A DNA stretch of 64,000 nt from an uncultured Methanobrevibacter sp. (lineage in GTDB: Archaea > Methanobacteriota > Methanobacteria > Methanobacteriales > Methanobacteriaceae): assembly GCF_937898925.1 (NCBI RefSeq), contig NZ_CALDKF010000041.1, positions 1 through 64,000 of the forward strand. Direction: 5' to 3'. The notes beneath the pieces are model-generated. The model had not been told where the DNA came from and searched no databases. It saw only the letters and a list, made by a program, of their open reading frames with translations. How positions within the stretch are numbered: the first letter of the stretch is position 1; each line of letters opens with the position of its first letter. Made by a program: the position numbers and the translations under genes. This document shows positions 48,878 through 57,298 of the stretch, piece by piece.

Positions 48878-49795
48878 TTATATCTGCACAAAATATTTTA
48901 TTTTTTTCAATGTTTCACCAATACTCTCTTTGAAAGGAATATATCTCTCTTTAATGTCTGGAGAAACATACCTTTCCAGTTCATCTTCTGGAACCAAGTA
49001 ATAGTTCCCATTGTGTTTCACTGTTAATTCTGTGTGGCTTCTGTTAAATCTTACAAGGTTTACATTTTCATAGGATTTCACTAAATCATCAAATGGGAAA
49101 CGAATTATAATTGGGGTGTTAAATCCTATTCCAAATTCCAAAAGGAGTAATTTTCCATTTAAAGCCTTTTGTCTAAAATCGATGTAATTTTGATTCTGTT
49201 CATGCCACTCATCATCCTCGACAAAGAAGCTGTCTTTTCTTAAGTTCAAGTCCATTTCCTCTCCACAAACAGGACATTTTGGGACAAGTTCAGATGGTAT
49301 TTTCAAGTTTTCATCAGTTTTTTCCATCATTTCCAAGATTAATTCCTCATCATCATATAGTTTATTGTGGCATGCTTTTGAGCATTGGATTTTGCTGTAT
49401 GTCCCTTGTGTTCTAAAGAATCTGTCCTTGTCAAATCCGGATTTCAGGAATTGATCATCAGTATTTGTTGTGATAACGAAATAATCCTTATCTTTCACTA
49501 TGCTGAACAGTTTTTTATAAAGATCTGTCCCGTCCATTCCAAGGTTGTTTACATAAACGTGCTTTGCAAAATAGCCCCATCGTTCTTCTGGGCTTTTGAA
49601 TGGATAGAACATGGAAGTGTACATGTCTTCAAATCCGTATTTTCCAATAAATTCTGGGAAGTTGTCTGTAAACCTTTTCCCTGCATATTCCACTCCTGCA
49701 GCAGTTGATAATCCTGCTCCAGCACCTATCAATATATAATCAGCTTCATCAATCAATTCTTTTAATTTTTCCACTCTTTTATAGTAGTCTTCCAT
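48878..49795 (-). CDS. Class M sirtuin (SirTM-like ADP-ribosyltransferase)
   Basis: 305 residues. NAD-binding motif LIGAGAGLSTAAGVEYAG, then TTNTDDQFLKSGF with Asn111, RTQGTYSKIQC with Gln130 where ordinary deacetylating sirtuins have a catalytic His, a zinc site from Cys138, 142, 174 and 177 (QCSKAC, CPVC), and the second NAD segment LEFGIGFNTPIIIRFPF. The Asn/Gln pair and the macrodomain partner are hallmarks of class M sirtuins, which ADP-ribosylate proteins. RBS AGGGGGAA. Ten bases separate it from the upstream macrodomain gene, so they form one operon. No lipoate ligase or GcvH-like target gene is nearby. Confidence 0.83.
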   Translation of the reverse strand: MEDYYKRVEKLKELIDEADYILIGAGAGLSTAAGVEYAGKRFTDNFPEFIGKYGFEDMYTSMFYPFKSPEERWGYFAKHVYVNNLGMDGTDLYKKLFSIVKDKDYFVITTNTDDQFLKSGFDKDRFFRTQGTYSKIQCSKACHNKLYDDEELILEMMEKTDENLKIPSELVPKCPVCGEEMDLNLRKDSFFVEDDEWHEQNQNYIDFRQKALNGKLLLLEFGIGFNTPIIIRFPFDDLVKSYENVNLVRFNRSHTELTVKHNGNYYLVPEDELERYVSPDIKERYIPFKESIGETLKKIKYFVQI

Positions 49796-49805
49796 GTAAT
49801 TCCCC

Positions 49806-50624
49806 CTATTCTAGATTTCTTCTGTAGATTTCTGTAGCTTCATCTGAAAATGTATTGAAGATTATCCGTTCAATGCTTGTATTTGGATTATTCTTCAAAT
49901 AGTTACTTACAGTTTCAATAGCTAATTTAGATGCTTGGTCTTTTGGAAAATTGAATACTCCAGTGGATATAGAACAAAAGGCTATTGATTTTAAGCCATA
50001 TTCATCTGCAAGCTCTAAACAGGATTCATAACAGCTTTCAAGTTCCTTTATTTCCTTTTCATTAGGTTCTTGTCCATGGTCAATTGCAGGACCTACAGTA
50101 TGAATGACATATTTTGAAGGAAGGTTATAAGCAGATGTGATTTTTGCATTTCCATTTGGCTCTTCATGGCCTTGCTCTTGCATGATCTTATAGCAGCCCA
50201 TTCTTAACTGGAATCCTGCAGCTGAATGAATTTGATTGTCAATGCAGTTGTGCAGTGGAATGAAGCAACCTAACATTTGTCCATTTGCAGCATTTACAAT
50301 TGCATCCACCTTAAGGCAAGTTATGTCTCCTTGCCACAATGCTATTTTTGAATTTATTTCATTAGGATTTTGACTAATCGGATTTATGTCCATACATGAA
50401 ATCAAATCCTTATTATTTGTTTCTTCACTGAGGATTTGGTCTTGTATCTCATAAAATTCATCACTTAATTGAACTGGAGTTTGTATATTCATCAATGCTC
50501 TAAGCAATTTTCTTTTCTCTTCGTAGTCATTAGGGATTTCCATATCATTATCTATTCTTTCATTGGTGGAAATCAATTCATTTATGAGAAAATTTATTTC
50601 AATGTTTTTATCAAATTCTTTCAT
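49806..50624 (-). CDS. Zinc-type macrodomain protein-ADP-ribose hydrolase
   Basis: 272 residues from the ATG at 50624, preceded by GAGG; earlier in-frame ATGs overlap this site. An N-terminal helical extension of about 90 residues precedes the macrodomain: IALWQGDITCLKVDAIVNAANGQMLGC, the zinc loop CFIPLHNCIDNQIHSAAG with Cys and His ligands, CYKIMQEQGHEEPNGNAKIT, YVIHTVGPAIDHGQ and SISTGVFNFP. This is the class encoded with SirTM sirtuins; it removes ADP-ribose from the sirtuin's target. First gene of the pair. Confidence 0.87.
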   Translation of the reverse strand: MKEFDKNIEINFLINELISTNERIDNDMEIPNDYEEKRKLLRALMNIQTPVQLSDEFYEIQDQILSEETNNKDLISCMDINPISQNPNEINSKIALWQGDITCLKVDAIVNAANGQMLGCFIPLHNCIDNQIHSAAGFQLRMGCYKIMQEQGHEEPNGNAKITSAYNLPSKYVIHTVGPAIDHGQEPNEKEIKELESCYESCLELADEYGLKSIAFCSISTGVFNFPKDQASKLAIETVSNYLKNNPNTSIERIIFNTFSDEATEIYRRNLE

Positions 50625-50836
50625 CTTTAACCTCATGAATCTTCTTTTCTTTATTATATTAATTATTGTTCGCATATATTTAAATCTTTTTTGTAACTGG
50701 GAAGTAACTTGATTTTTTTATACAAATACTTAATTTGATTAATAATCCTCATCTTTCCTTTAAATAGTAAAATCTTTATATTTCATAGCATAAATCTAAA
50801 ATTAAGTAAAATAATTATTTTAAGGGTTGTTTTAAA

Positions 50837-51643
50837 ATGGAATTCAATATTGTAAAGGAATTAAACGGTCAATTTGATCCTATTGTCTTAATCAAAGCTG
50901 ATGTAAAGCCAGAGGATGCATTGGCTCCTAAAGCAGGTAGGGGCGGTTGTGTAATGTCTCTTGTTGGACAAACAATTGCAAAGAGAAAAGTCACTGCTTT
51001 TGGTCGTGAAAACATAACTTGTGGAGGAGTGTCTGCAGGTTTTGGTTGGGGAACTGGATTCAAGACAGATGAAGACAGAGCATTTCAAGCTACCTTTTTA
51101 TCTTTAGGTACAGAATCAGCTAAAGATAAGGATGCATTTCTTCATAGGTTAAGCTTCATGCCTAAGCCAACTCAGGAAATGTTTAAGAAAGGGGAAAGAA
51201 TCTTTTCAGATTTTGACACAGCTTATGAAAACATAAAGAACAGGCCTTTATATGATGAAGGGCAGTATGTAATCTTCAAGCCGATAGAACTTCTTGAAGA
51301 AGGGGAAGTTCCGGATTCTGTTGTATTCACATTAAACACTATGGAATTATCCGCAATACTTCAATTAAACGGTTCATTCAGAACTGAAAGCGCCCACATA
51401 ATGACTCCTCAGGCATCTGCATGTCAAGCTATTGGTGCATTCACTTTTGAGCAAAATGATAGTGATGACCCAGTTCCAGTATTAAGTCCACTTGACTTTG
51501 CAGCAAGAGCTCATATGAGAAGACTGATTCCAGATGAATACATGAACTTGTCCATGCCTTGGAAACTGTTCTTGAAATTAGAGGAACTTAGTAAAAACAG
51601 CGTTTTCCAAACTCATTTCTGGGATGACTTTGGAAATAAATAA
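50837..51643 (+). CDS. DUF169 domain-containing protein
   Basis: 268 residues. Belongs to the uncharacterised DUF169 family (ArCR, COG2043): APKAGRGGCVMSLVGQTIAK with a Cys, the segment NITCGGVSAGFGWG, KPTQEMFKKGERIFSDF, QLNGSFRTESAHIMTPQASACQAIGAFTFE. Conserved Cys (GGC, TCGG, ACQA) suggest metal or redox chemistry, but no reaction is known. It is found in many anaerobes and methanogens. The start has AAGGGTTG upstream, a weak ribosome site. Confidence 0.85.
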   Translation: MEFNIVKELNGQFDPIVLIKADVKPEDALAPKAGRGGCVMSLVGQTIAKRKVTAFGRENITCGGVSAGFGWGTGFKTDEDRAFQATFLSLGTESAKDKDAFLHRLSFMPKPTQEMFKKGERIFSDFDTAYENIKNRPLYDEGQYVIFKPIELLEEGEVPDSVVFTLNTMELSAILQLNGSFRTESAHIMTPQASACQAIGAFTFEQNDSDDPVPVLSPLDFAARAHMRRLIPDEYMNLSMPWKLFLKLEELSKNSVFQTHFWDDFGNK

Positions 51644-51679
51644 AATAAAAAAAGCATTTTTTTAATAAGTAAAAAAGTA

Positions 51680-51705
51680 AAATTTCATTTTTTATAATGA
51701 AATTT
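51680..51705. terminator. Bidirectional terminator hairpin
   Basis: AAATTTCATT-TTTTAT-AATGAAATTT, a perfect 10-bp stem in the 88-base gap between two convergent genes. Confidence 0.5.
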
Positions 51706-51731
51706 CACTTAAATTTTTTATAAAACTATTT

Positions 51732-52256
51732 TTATACATAAACATAACGTACAACATACCTTGTTTGATATTTTGGTTGTGTCGTATAATTATATTTGTA
51801 ATATGTTGTGTTATTTGTTGTAACATGTACTGGTTTAAAATATTTTATAGTAACCTCATCATTTTCTATTGATTGCTTATATTTGTTATCACCTGGGAAA
51901 ATTGCTGAAACTTTATAAGTTCCATTTTTTAAATTCTCTATATATCCTTCTCCCCATCCATCAGTAGTTAAATTATATTCCTTTGTAACGTTTTGTTCAT
52001 CAGTTAAATTTACAAGAATAGTTTTATTCTCAATTTCAATCCTTTTTGGTGTATCATTTGAGTGGTCAGTGTAACTCAAGAAAATATGTATCTCTCCAGT
52101 GCCATTTGGATTAGAATAATCAACACCGCTGCATTCTATGTCAGTATCGATCTTGGGAGTTAATAAAAATACTACTCCGGCTATTATGATTATTAATGCA
52201 AGAATTATTAAAATCCATTTTTTATTAAATATTCCTTTTGGTTTTCCATCTTCCAT
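51732..52256 (-). CDS. Membrane-anchored protein with Ig-like fragment
   Basis: 174 residues from ATG 52256, preceded by GGTGTGATGAA; a longer frame upstream has no ribosome site. A short cytoplasmic head (MEDGKPKGIFNKK) is followed by one membrane helix (WILIILALIIIIAGVVFLL), then an extracellular part: polar NPNGTGEIHIFLSYTDHS, then a beta-rich module with NGTYKVSAIFPGDNKYKQSI, which matches the Ig-like repeats of Methanobrevibacter surface proteins. The tail is very Tyr/Thr/Asn rich (NNTTYYKYNYTTQPKYQTRY). It is probably a small surface protein of unknown partner. Confidence 0.75.
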   Translation of the reverse strand: MEDGKPKGIFNKKWILIILALIIIIAGVVFLLTPKIDTDIECSGVDYSNPNGTGEIHIFLSYTDHSNDTPKRIEIENKTILVNLTDEQNVTKEYNLTTDGWGEGYIENLKNGTYKVSAIFPGDNKYKQSIENDEVTIKYFKPVHVTTNNTTYYKYNYTTQPKYQTRYVVRYVYV

Positions 52257-52480
52257 TTCATCACACCCATAAGATTTAAGTAAATTGAACAACTTTTATT
52301 TTTTTAAGATTTTAATATTATAATTAATATTCAAATTTACTATATAACTATATGTAACTATGAATATATAATTTTAATGAATATTTTTCAAAATAAGTTT
52401 TAATAAAAAATAGGACAATAAATTTGAAGAAATTTTATAAAAAAAGTTTAAAAAAGAAGAAAGAAGTAAATAATTAAGAA

Positions 52481-53095
52481 TTATCTTAATTGACTTACTT
52501 TAATTAATGATTCGATTGGGACTCCATCCACTTCTTCGAGTCCTGATTTATCGATTAAAACAGTTACTACAATTGGATTTCCACCATGGTCTTTAACTAC
52601 TTTAATTACATCAGTAATTGTGTCACCACTGGTAGTTACATCATCAACAATAACTATTTTTTTACCTTCTACAGTACCAAAGTTGCTGCTTATAGCCCCT
52701 TCATCGCTGTTAGCTGGGTTGGTTCTGTGTTTTTTAGGGTGGAATATAGATATGCATGTTGTGGTTCCAGTCAATTCTTCAATCACGTCAGCCATCATGG
52801 TTGCAAATGGAACTCCGCTGGTTGCAATTCCTACAACAAGGTCAATTTCCCCATGTTTCAATGCAATGTCACTTAAAGCTGCTGCAACATATCTGAGTCT
52901 GCTTGCACTACCGCCTAAACTGTTCCAGTTGATTGCAATGTCAACAGGTGCCTCTGTTTGTGCAGGCTCTTCTTTTCTTTGTAATGTTAACCATTGTGCA
53001 GTATCCATTGATACATTAAGCTCATCAGCTATTTCACCAGTTGTGAATCCATGGTTTCTAAGTTCCTGAGCTCTGTTAATAAGATCTTGGTTCAT
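52481..53095 (-). CDS. PRTase-like regulator, GfcR family
   Basis: 204 residues. N-terminal helix-turn-helix ([30 protein letters not shown]), then a type I phosphoribosyltransferase domain: [19 protein letters not shown], the PRPP loop [18 protein letters not shown]. In haloarchaea the relative GfcR activates sugar-metabolism genes, and the family is often misnamed orotate phosphoribosyltransferase. As pyrE is present elsewhere in the window, a DNA-binding regulator sensing PRPP or a nucleotide is the more likely role. RBS not strong (AGGTAAAAAA). Confidence 0.88.
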   Translation of the reverse strand: MNQDLINRAQELRNHGFTTGEIADELNVSMDTAQWLTLQRKEEPAQTEAPVDIAINWNSLGGSASRLRYVAAALSDIALKHGEIDLVVGIATSGVPFATMMADVIEELTGTTTCISIFHPKKHRTNPANSDEGAISSNFGTVEGKKIVIVDDVTTSGDTITDVIKVVKDHGGNPIVVTVLIDKSGLEEVDGVPIESLIKVSQLR

Positions 53096-53178
53096 TTTTT
53101 TACCTCATTAATCATAAATTTTAATTAAATATTTTAGGAATCTTTGAGTTATTATTTTTAATTAATAGTGGAATATTT

Positions 53179-54126
53179 TTATCTAAAATTGATTGGACTG
53201 TGTTCTTTAGATGACTTGTTTGCTGCAAGAACCATCTTGAGAGCTTTAAGCCCATCTTCACCAGTAATTTCAGGTTCTTCATCCGCTTCTATTTTACATA
53301 GGAATGAATTCAATTCTTCACTTAATGGCTCTACTGGCTTGATTTGAATGTCTTGAGCAAACTTACCGTAAACTTCAATGCTTTGGTCAATGTAGTCAAT
53401 GGTGATTATTCCATCAGTACCGGTAATTTCGATTTGTCTACGTTTGTATGGAGTTAACCAGTTTACTTCTAGAATACCTGTAATGTCTTCATCAAAGCTA
53501 ATCATGATTTCTGCATGGTCTTCGAAGTCAGATTGATCTAAAATGCTGCTCATAGTAGCATAAACTTGTTTTACAGGTGCTTCAATCAAGAAGTTCATTA
53601 CATCTAAATCGTGAATTGCAAGGTCAATAGCCACTCCCACATCCTTGATTCTTGGTGGGAAAGGACCTACTCTTTTAGCTGAGATTGTTACTAAGTCACC
53701 AATAACTTCATTTTCAATGAGTTCCTTAGCTTTTTGCACAGCAGGATTGAATCTTTCTACATGTCCTGTTGCAAGCTTTACACCTGCTTCTTTTGCTGCT
53801 TTAATCATTTCTTCAGCTTCTTCAGCAGTAAAAGCGATTGGTTTTTCTACTAAAACGTGTTTTCCATGTTTGATGGCTTCCATAACAACTTCGTGGTGGA
53901 AGGTTGTTGGTACACAAACGCTTACTGCTTCAATTTCAGGGTCTTTCAATAAGTCTTCGATTTCAGAGTAACCTTTTGTCTTATATTTCTTTACAACTTT
54001 GTCTAAGGTTGGCTTTACTACATCCGCCACTGCCACGAGATTGGCATTTTCCAATTTCGAATATACACGTGCATGGTTATATCCCATTGCACCTACACCT
54101 ATAACTCCAACATTTATAGTTCTCAA
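53179..54126 (-). CDS. Gfo/Idh/MocA family oxidoreductase
   Basis: 315 residues. N-terminal Rossmann fold with INVGVIGVGAMGYNHARVYS and the sugar-dehydrogenase motif HGKHVLVEKPIAFTAEEAEE; catalytic-domain signatures GHVERFNPAVQKAKELI and DVGVAIDLAIHDLDVMNFLI (His/Asp). In methanogens relatives oxidise UDP-GlcNAc at C3 for surface glycan sugars, and that is the most likely job, but the assignment is by family only. RBS GGAGG before the ATG on the minus strand. Confidence 0.88.
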   Translation of the reverse strand: MRTINVGVIGVGAMGYNHARVYSKLENANLVAVADVVKPTLDKVVKKYKTKGYSEIEDLLKDPEIEAVSVCVPTTFHHEVVMEAIKHGKHVLVEKPIAFTAEEAEEMIKAAKEAGVKLATGHVERFNPAVQKAKELIENEVIGDLVTISAKRVGPFPPRIKDVGVAIDLAIHDLDVMNFLIEAPVKQVYATMSSILDQSDFEDHAEIMISFDEDITGILEVNWLTPYKRRQIEITGTDGIITIDYIDQSIEVYGKFAQDIQIKPVEPLSEELNSFLCKIEADEEPEITGEDGLKALKMVLAANKSSKEHSPINFR

Positions 54127-54464
54127 AGATATTCCTCCAATTATTCAACTATATTTTTGTGTTTTATAACTTATAAATATTATTAAAATTTTATATTTTT
54201 TTATATAATTTTTTTCTTAATAATTATGATAATCGTTATTATATTGGTTAATATCTAAAATAAAAACGATTAAATGGTCAATTCTCTTAAAATAATTAAA
54301 AAAATAGGATAAATTGATTTTTAAGAATTATTAACCATTTTTTGAATTTTGATAAATTTTTGATTTCATGAAAATTCAAGATTTTTCATGAAATGCAATT
54401 TTTAATTTAAAAAATCTTAAAATAATAAATATTTTAAAGTATAATTCAAAGCATTTTAGCTATT
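54127..54464. other. AT-rich spacer with a Fur-box-like sequence
   Basis: 338 bases between two minus-strand genes. AATTATGATAATCGTTATTAT at 54222-54242 resembles the bacterial Fur consensus (about 15 of 19 positions), about 100 bases before the dehydrogenase start. ATTTTTCATGAAAT (54378-54391) is a short palindrome nearby. No gene. Confidence 0.4.
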
Positions 54465-55334
54465 TTAAAGGAATTCAAGCATATTTTTGCCTATTTTCCT
54501 TCCCATTTCTCGAGCTTCCCTAATGCTTCCTCTAATTGTTTCCTGATATAGGATCTCTCCATTTTTGTCGAGCAATATGGAATTAAGTTCTAGCTTGTTA
54601 TCTTTTATTCCAGCTATTGCTCCAATTGGCCATTGGCAACCTACGCCTATTTCTTCAAGAATGGTCTTTTCAGCAAGCACTTCCTGGAATGAGAAGTAAT
54701 GGTTTAATTTAGCTATTGTCTCTTTAAATTCACTGTCTTTTCTGGTTATTACTGCTAAAGCGCCTTGACCTGCTGCAGGCATTATATAATCTGTTGGGAA
54801 CTTGGTTTTGATATATTTTTGAAGGCCTAATCTGTTCAATCCAGCTTCTGCCATGATTGTTGCATCCACTTCTCCATCCATTACCTTCTTGATTCTTGTT
54901 TCAACATTACCTCTGATTGGCTTCAATTCAAAGTCCTTGTCATGGAGCTTGCAGAATGCTTCTCTTCTTAAGCTGCTTGTTCCAAGAGTGGATCCTTCTT
55001 CAAGTTCACTCCAGCTGTAGTTTGAAATAAGCACTTCATTAGGGCTTTCCCTTGGAGGAACTGCAACAATTTCAAGGTCTTCGTTTAGTTCTGTTGGCAC
55101 ATCCTTTAGGCTGTGCACTGCAAAATCGACTTCTTCATCAAGTAGTGCATTGTCAAGTTCTCTTGTAAAAAGTCCTTTAGAATCCATATTATATAACTGG
55201 GAATTTGTAATTTTGTCCCCTTTGGTCTTTATGATATTCTTTTCTACTTCCTCTCCAGTGATATTGTATAAACAGCTTCGGATGTAGTCTGTCTGTACAA
55301 GTGCAAGTTTGCTTCCTCTAGTTCCAACAATCAT
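54465..55334 (-). CDS. hemC: Hydroxymethylbilane synthase
   Basis: Polymerises four porphobilinogen units to hydroxymethylbilane, the first linear tetrapyrrole on the way to sirohydrochlorin, F430 and cobamides. 289 residues. Motifs: VGTRGSKLALVQTDYI, SKGLFTRELDNALLDEEVDFAVHSLKDVPT (catalytic Asp), LGTSSLRREAFC, the segment IRGNVETRIKKV, MPAAGQGALAVI, and the cofactor Cys in EEIGVGCQWPIG. It is next to cfbE, which finishes F430 from the same pathway. Confidence 0.95.
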   Translation of the reverse strand: MIVGTRGSKLALVQTDYIRSCLYNITGEEVEKNIIKTKGDKITNSQLYNMDSKGLFTRELDNALLDEEVDFAVHSLKDVPTELNEDLEIVAVPPRESPNEVLISNYSWSELEEGSTLGTSSLRREAFCKLHDKDFELKPIRGNVETRIKKVMDGEVDATIMAEAGLNRLGLQKYIKTKFPTDYIMPAAGQGALAVITRKDSEFKETIAKLNHYFSFQEVLAEKTILEEIGVGCQWPIGAIAGIKDNKLELNSILLDKNGEILYQETIRGSIREAREMGRKIGKNMLEFL

Positions 55335-55523
55335 TTGATTCGCCTTAGCTTTTTATATGAAAATTTGTGAATTTATAAAAATGAATTTAAATTGATTAAA
55401 TCACTTTTTCAATGTCTTTAATCTTTAACATATTAATTTTGTAAATTATTCTTAATAAAATTATTTAAATTTTTAATATTTTTTATTTTTAAATAGGATT
55501 TATTTTTTATTTAAATTTTAATT

Positions 55524-57197
55524 TCAACGTTTGGAAACTTGTGAATAATTAGATCTATAGATAAATAGGATATTTTTATTATTAGCTATTGCTTGATTTT
55601 GAGCTTCATGATAATCCTCAATATATTCTATTTTGAACTTATTTTCGTTCATTGCATTAATTTTATTGCCTAGACTTTTTCCAAGCTCGTCAGTTAATAT
55701 TAAGTTAGTGTTAGGATTATTTGTTAAGTATTCATGTAAGAATTTGGAGAGCTTGTCTTCGTCTATCTCTTCACATGTCACTCCATACTTTCCTCCAATG
55801 ATGATATAATAATTGTCAATGTCCTTTATCATGTTTATTGAGCTTTCAATGGCTTTTGTATTGATTCCTGGATTGATTTCTTCAATGATTCTTAAGGCAT
55901 TTACGTCATCGATTTCCCTAACATTTGTTCTCCCATCGATTCCTTTAAAGTTTGATAAAGCATTTTGAATGGTTTCCTCTTCTATGCCTAATGCTAATGC
56001 AGTTGTTGAAGCTGCTAAAACGTTTAGAATATGATGGGATCCTGGTGCAAAGCAATCCAGTATCAAGTTACCATTTATTACTTTTCCATCAATAGTTTTC
56101 AAGTCATGATAAATAATCTTTGCACATGTGTTTTCGATATCATAATCTATGGATTCGCAGTAGACATTTGCATCTGTGTTATTTAAGGAAAAGCTATTTA
56201 TTTTTTCTTTGCATTTCTCTTTTTCATTAGGATAGAATTCATTCAAGGTTTCATATTCTATCACAATTGATGGGGACTTGAAGACTTGTCTTTTAGCTTC
56301 CCTTGCATCAGATTGTCCTTTAGCAATGGAATAGTTTTCAACCAGGTTAGTCAATATTCCGATGTCTGCCAAACCGCAAATTCCTAATGAGTTTTCAAAG
56401 ATAGCCATTTCATAATTTAAATCAGTGTATGGGTTTTCGTTAAAGTCTTCCTGAATATCATTTTCCTCCATTCTTTCATTTAAATCCAGATTCTTATCGC
56501 ATATTGGAAATGTGCTGCATTTAGGATTTACTATCTTTTTAGCTAGTTGGATAGTGTTTATGATATTTGCAGGAGTTATGCTGATATCCTTTTGTAAAAT
56601 AAGCTTTTGCCCATTATCATTATTTTTTCTAAATAAGTAAGCTCCTAAACTGGATAATAGTAATGTGTCCTTATTGTTTTCTAAAAATATTTCCTTTAAG
56701 AGGAATGCAACGCTTGTTTTTCCTTTTACTCCAGTTAACTCAATGGTCTTTATGTCCTGATTGATTGTTTCCTCTTTCCAAAGTGATAAAACCAGTTCTG
56801 TAGCTTGATGATGGTTTATGATTTCATACTGATTCAATATGCTATTCTTATCGAAGTCAATTAAATTAGCTATTTCAATCAATAGTTCTTCAATGTTTAA
56901 GGATGAGTGAATAGGATTGATTATCAAGTCTTTTTCTTCGATTCCTTCACTTTCCCCTTCGCTTTTCTCTTCAGTTTTTTCTTCAATCCTTTTAATTGAA
57001 TTTAATTTTAGTTGATTTTTAAATGAGTTCAAATCCTTAATGATATTCACATCATAAGTGATTAAAAGATTTTCATCTTCACTTTTCAATGTATTGTATA
57101 AGTCATATGCAAATACATTTTCGTAAATTCCTGATTTGGCAAGTTCTGAGGATATCTTAACTCCTCCATGTGTCAAATCAACTAAAAAAACATTCAT
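55524..57197 (-). CDS. cfbE: Coenzyme F430 synthetase (Mur ligase type)
   Basis: ATP-dependent ring-forming enzyme of the Mur ligase fold; it activates a carboxyl of 15,17(3)-seco-F430-17(3)-acid and closes the last ring of coenzyme F430, the nickel cofactor of methyl-coenzyme M reductase. 557 residues. The N-terminal domain opens NVFLVDLTHGGVKISSELA and has a low-complexity acidic insert (KTEEKSEGESEGIEEKD), then the P-loop TGVKGKTS at 155-162. Later Mur motifs are ENSLGICGLADIGILTNL and FAPGSHHILNVLAA, and the C-terminal domain holds KGIDGRTNVREI. Placement next to hemC supports the tetrapyrrole role. Confidence 0.85.
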   Translation of the reverse strand: MNVFLVDLTHGGVKISSELAKSGIYENVFAYDLYNTLKSEDENLLITYDVNIIKDLNSFKNQLKLNSIKRIEEKTEEKSEGESEGIEEKDLIINPIHSSLNIEELLIEIANLIDFDKNSILNQYEIINHHQATELVLSLWKEETINQDIKTIELTGVKGKTSVAFLLKEIFLENNKDTLLLSSLGAYLFRKNNDNGQKLILQKDISITPANIINTIQLAKKIVNPKCSTFPICDKNLDLNERMEENDIQEDFNENPYTDLNYEMAIFENSLGICGLADIGILTNLVENYSIAKGQSDAREAKRQVFKSPSIVIEYETLNEFYPNEKEKCKEKINSFSLNNTDANVYCESIDYDIENTCAKIIYHDLKTIDGKVINGNLILDCFAPGSHHILNVLAASTTALALGIEEETIQNALSNFKGIDGRTNVREIDDVNALRIIEEINPGINTKAIESSINMIKDIDNYYIIIGGKYGVTCEEIDEDKLSKFLHEYLTNNPNTNLILTDELGKSLGNKINAMNENKFKIEYIEDYHEAQNQAIANNKNILFIYRSNYSQVSKR

Positions 57198-57298
57198 TGT
57201 TTCACTCTTGATTAAATAATTAGTATAAAATTGATTTAAAATAAAAATAGAATTCGCTTTTTAAAAAATAATAAAAAAGAAAGATTAGTTTAGAGCAT

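Noticed and set aside
52481..53095. Second orotate phosphoribosyltransferase
   Set aside because: The N-terminal helix-turn-helix and the presence of a normal pyrE point to a GfcR-like regulator.
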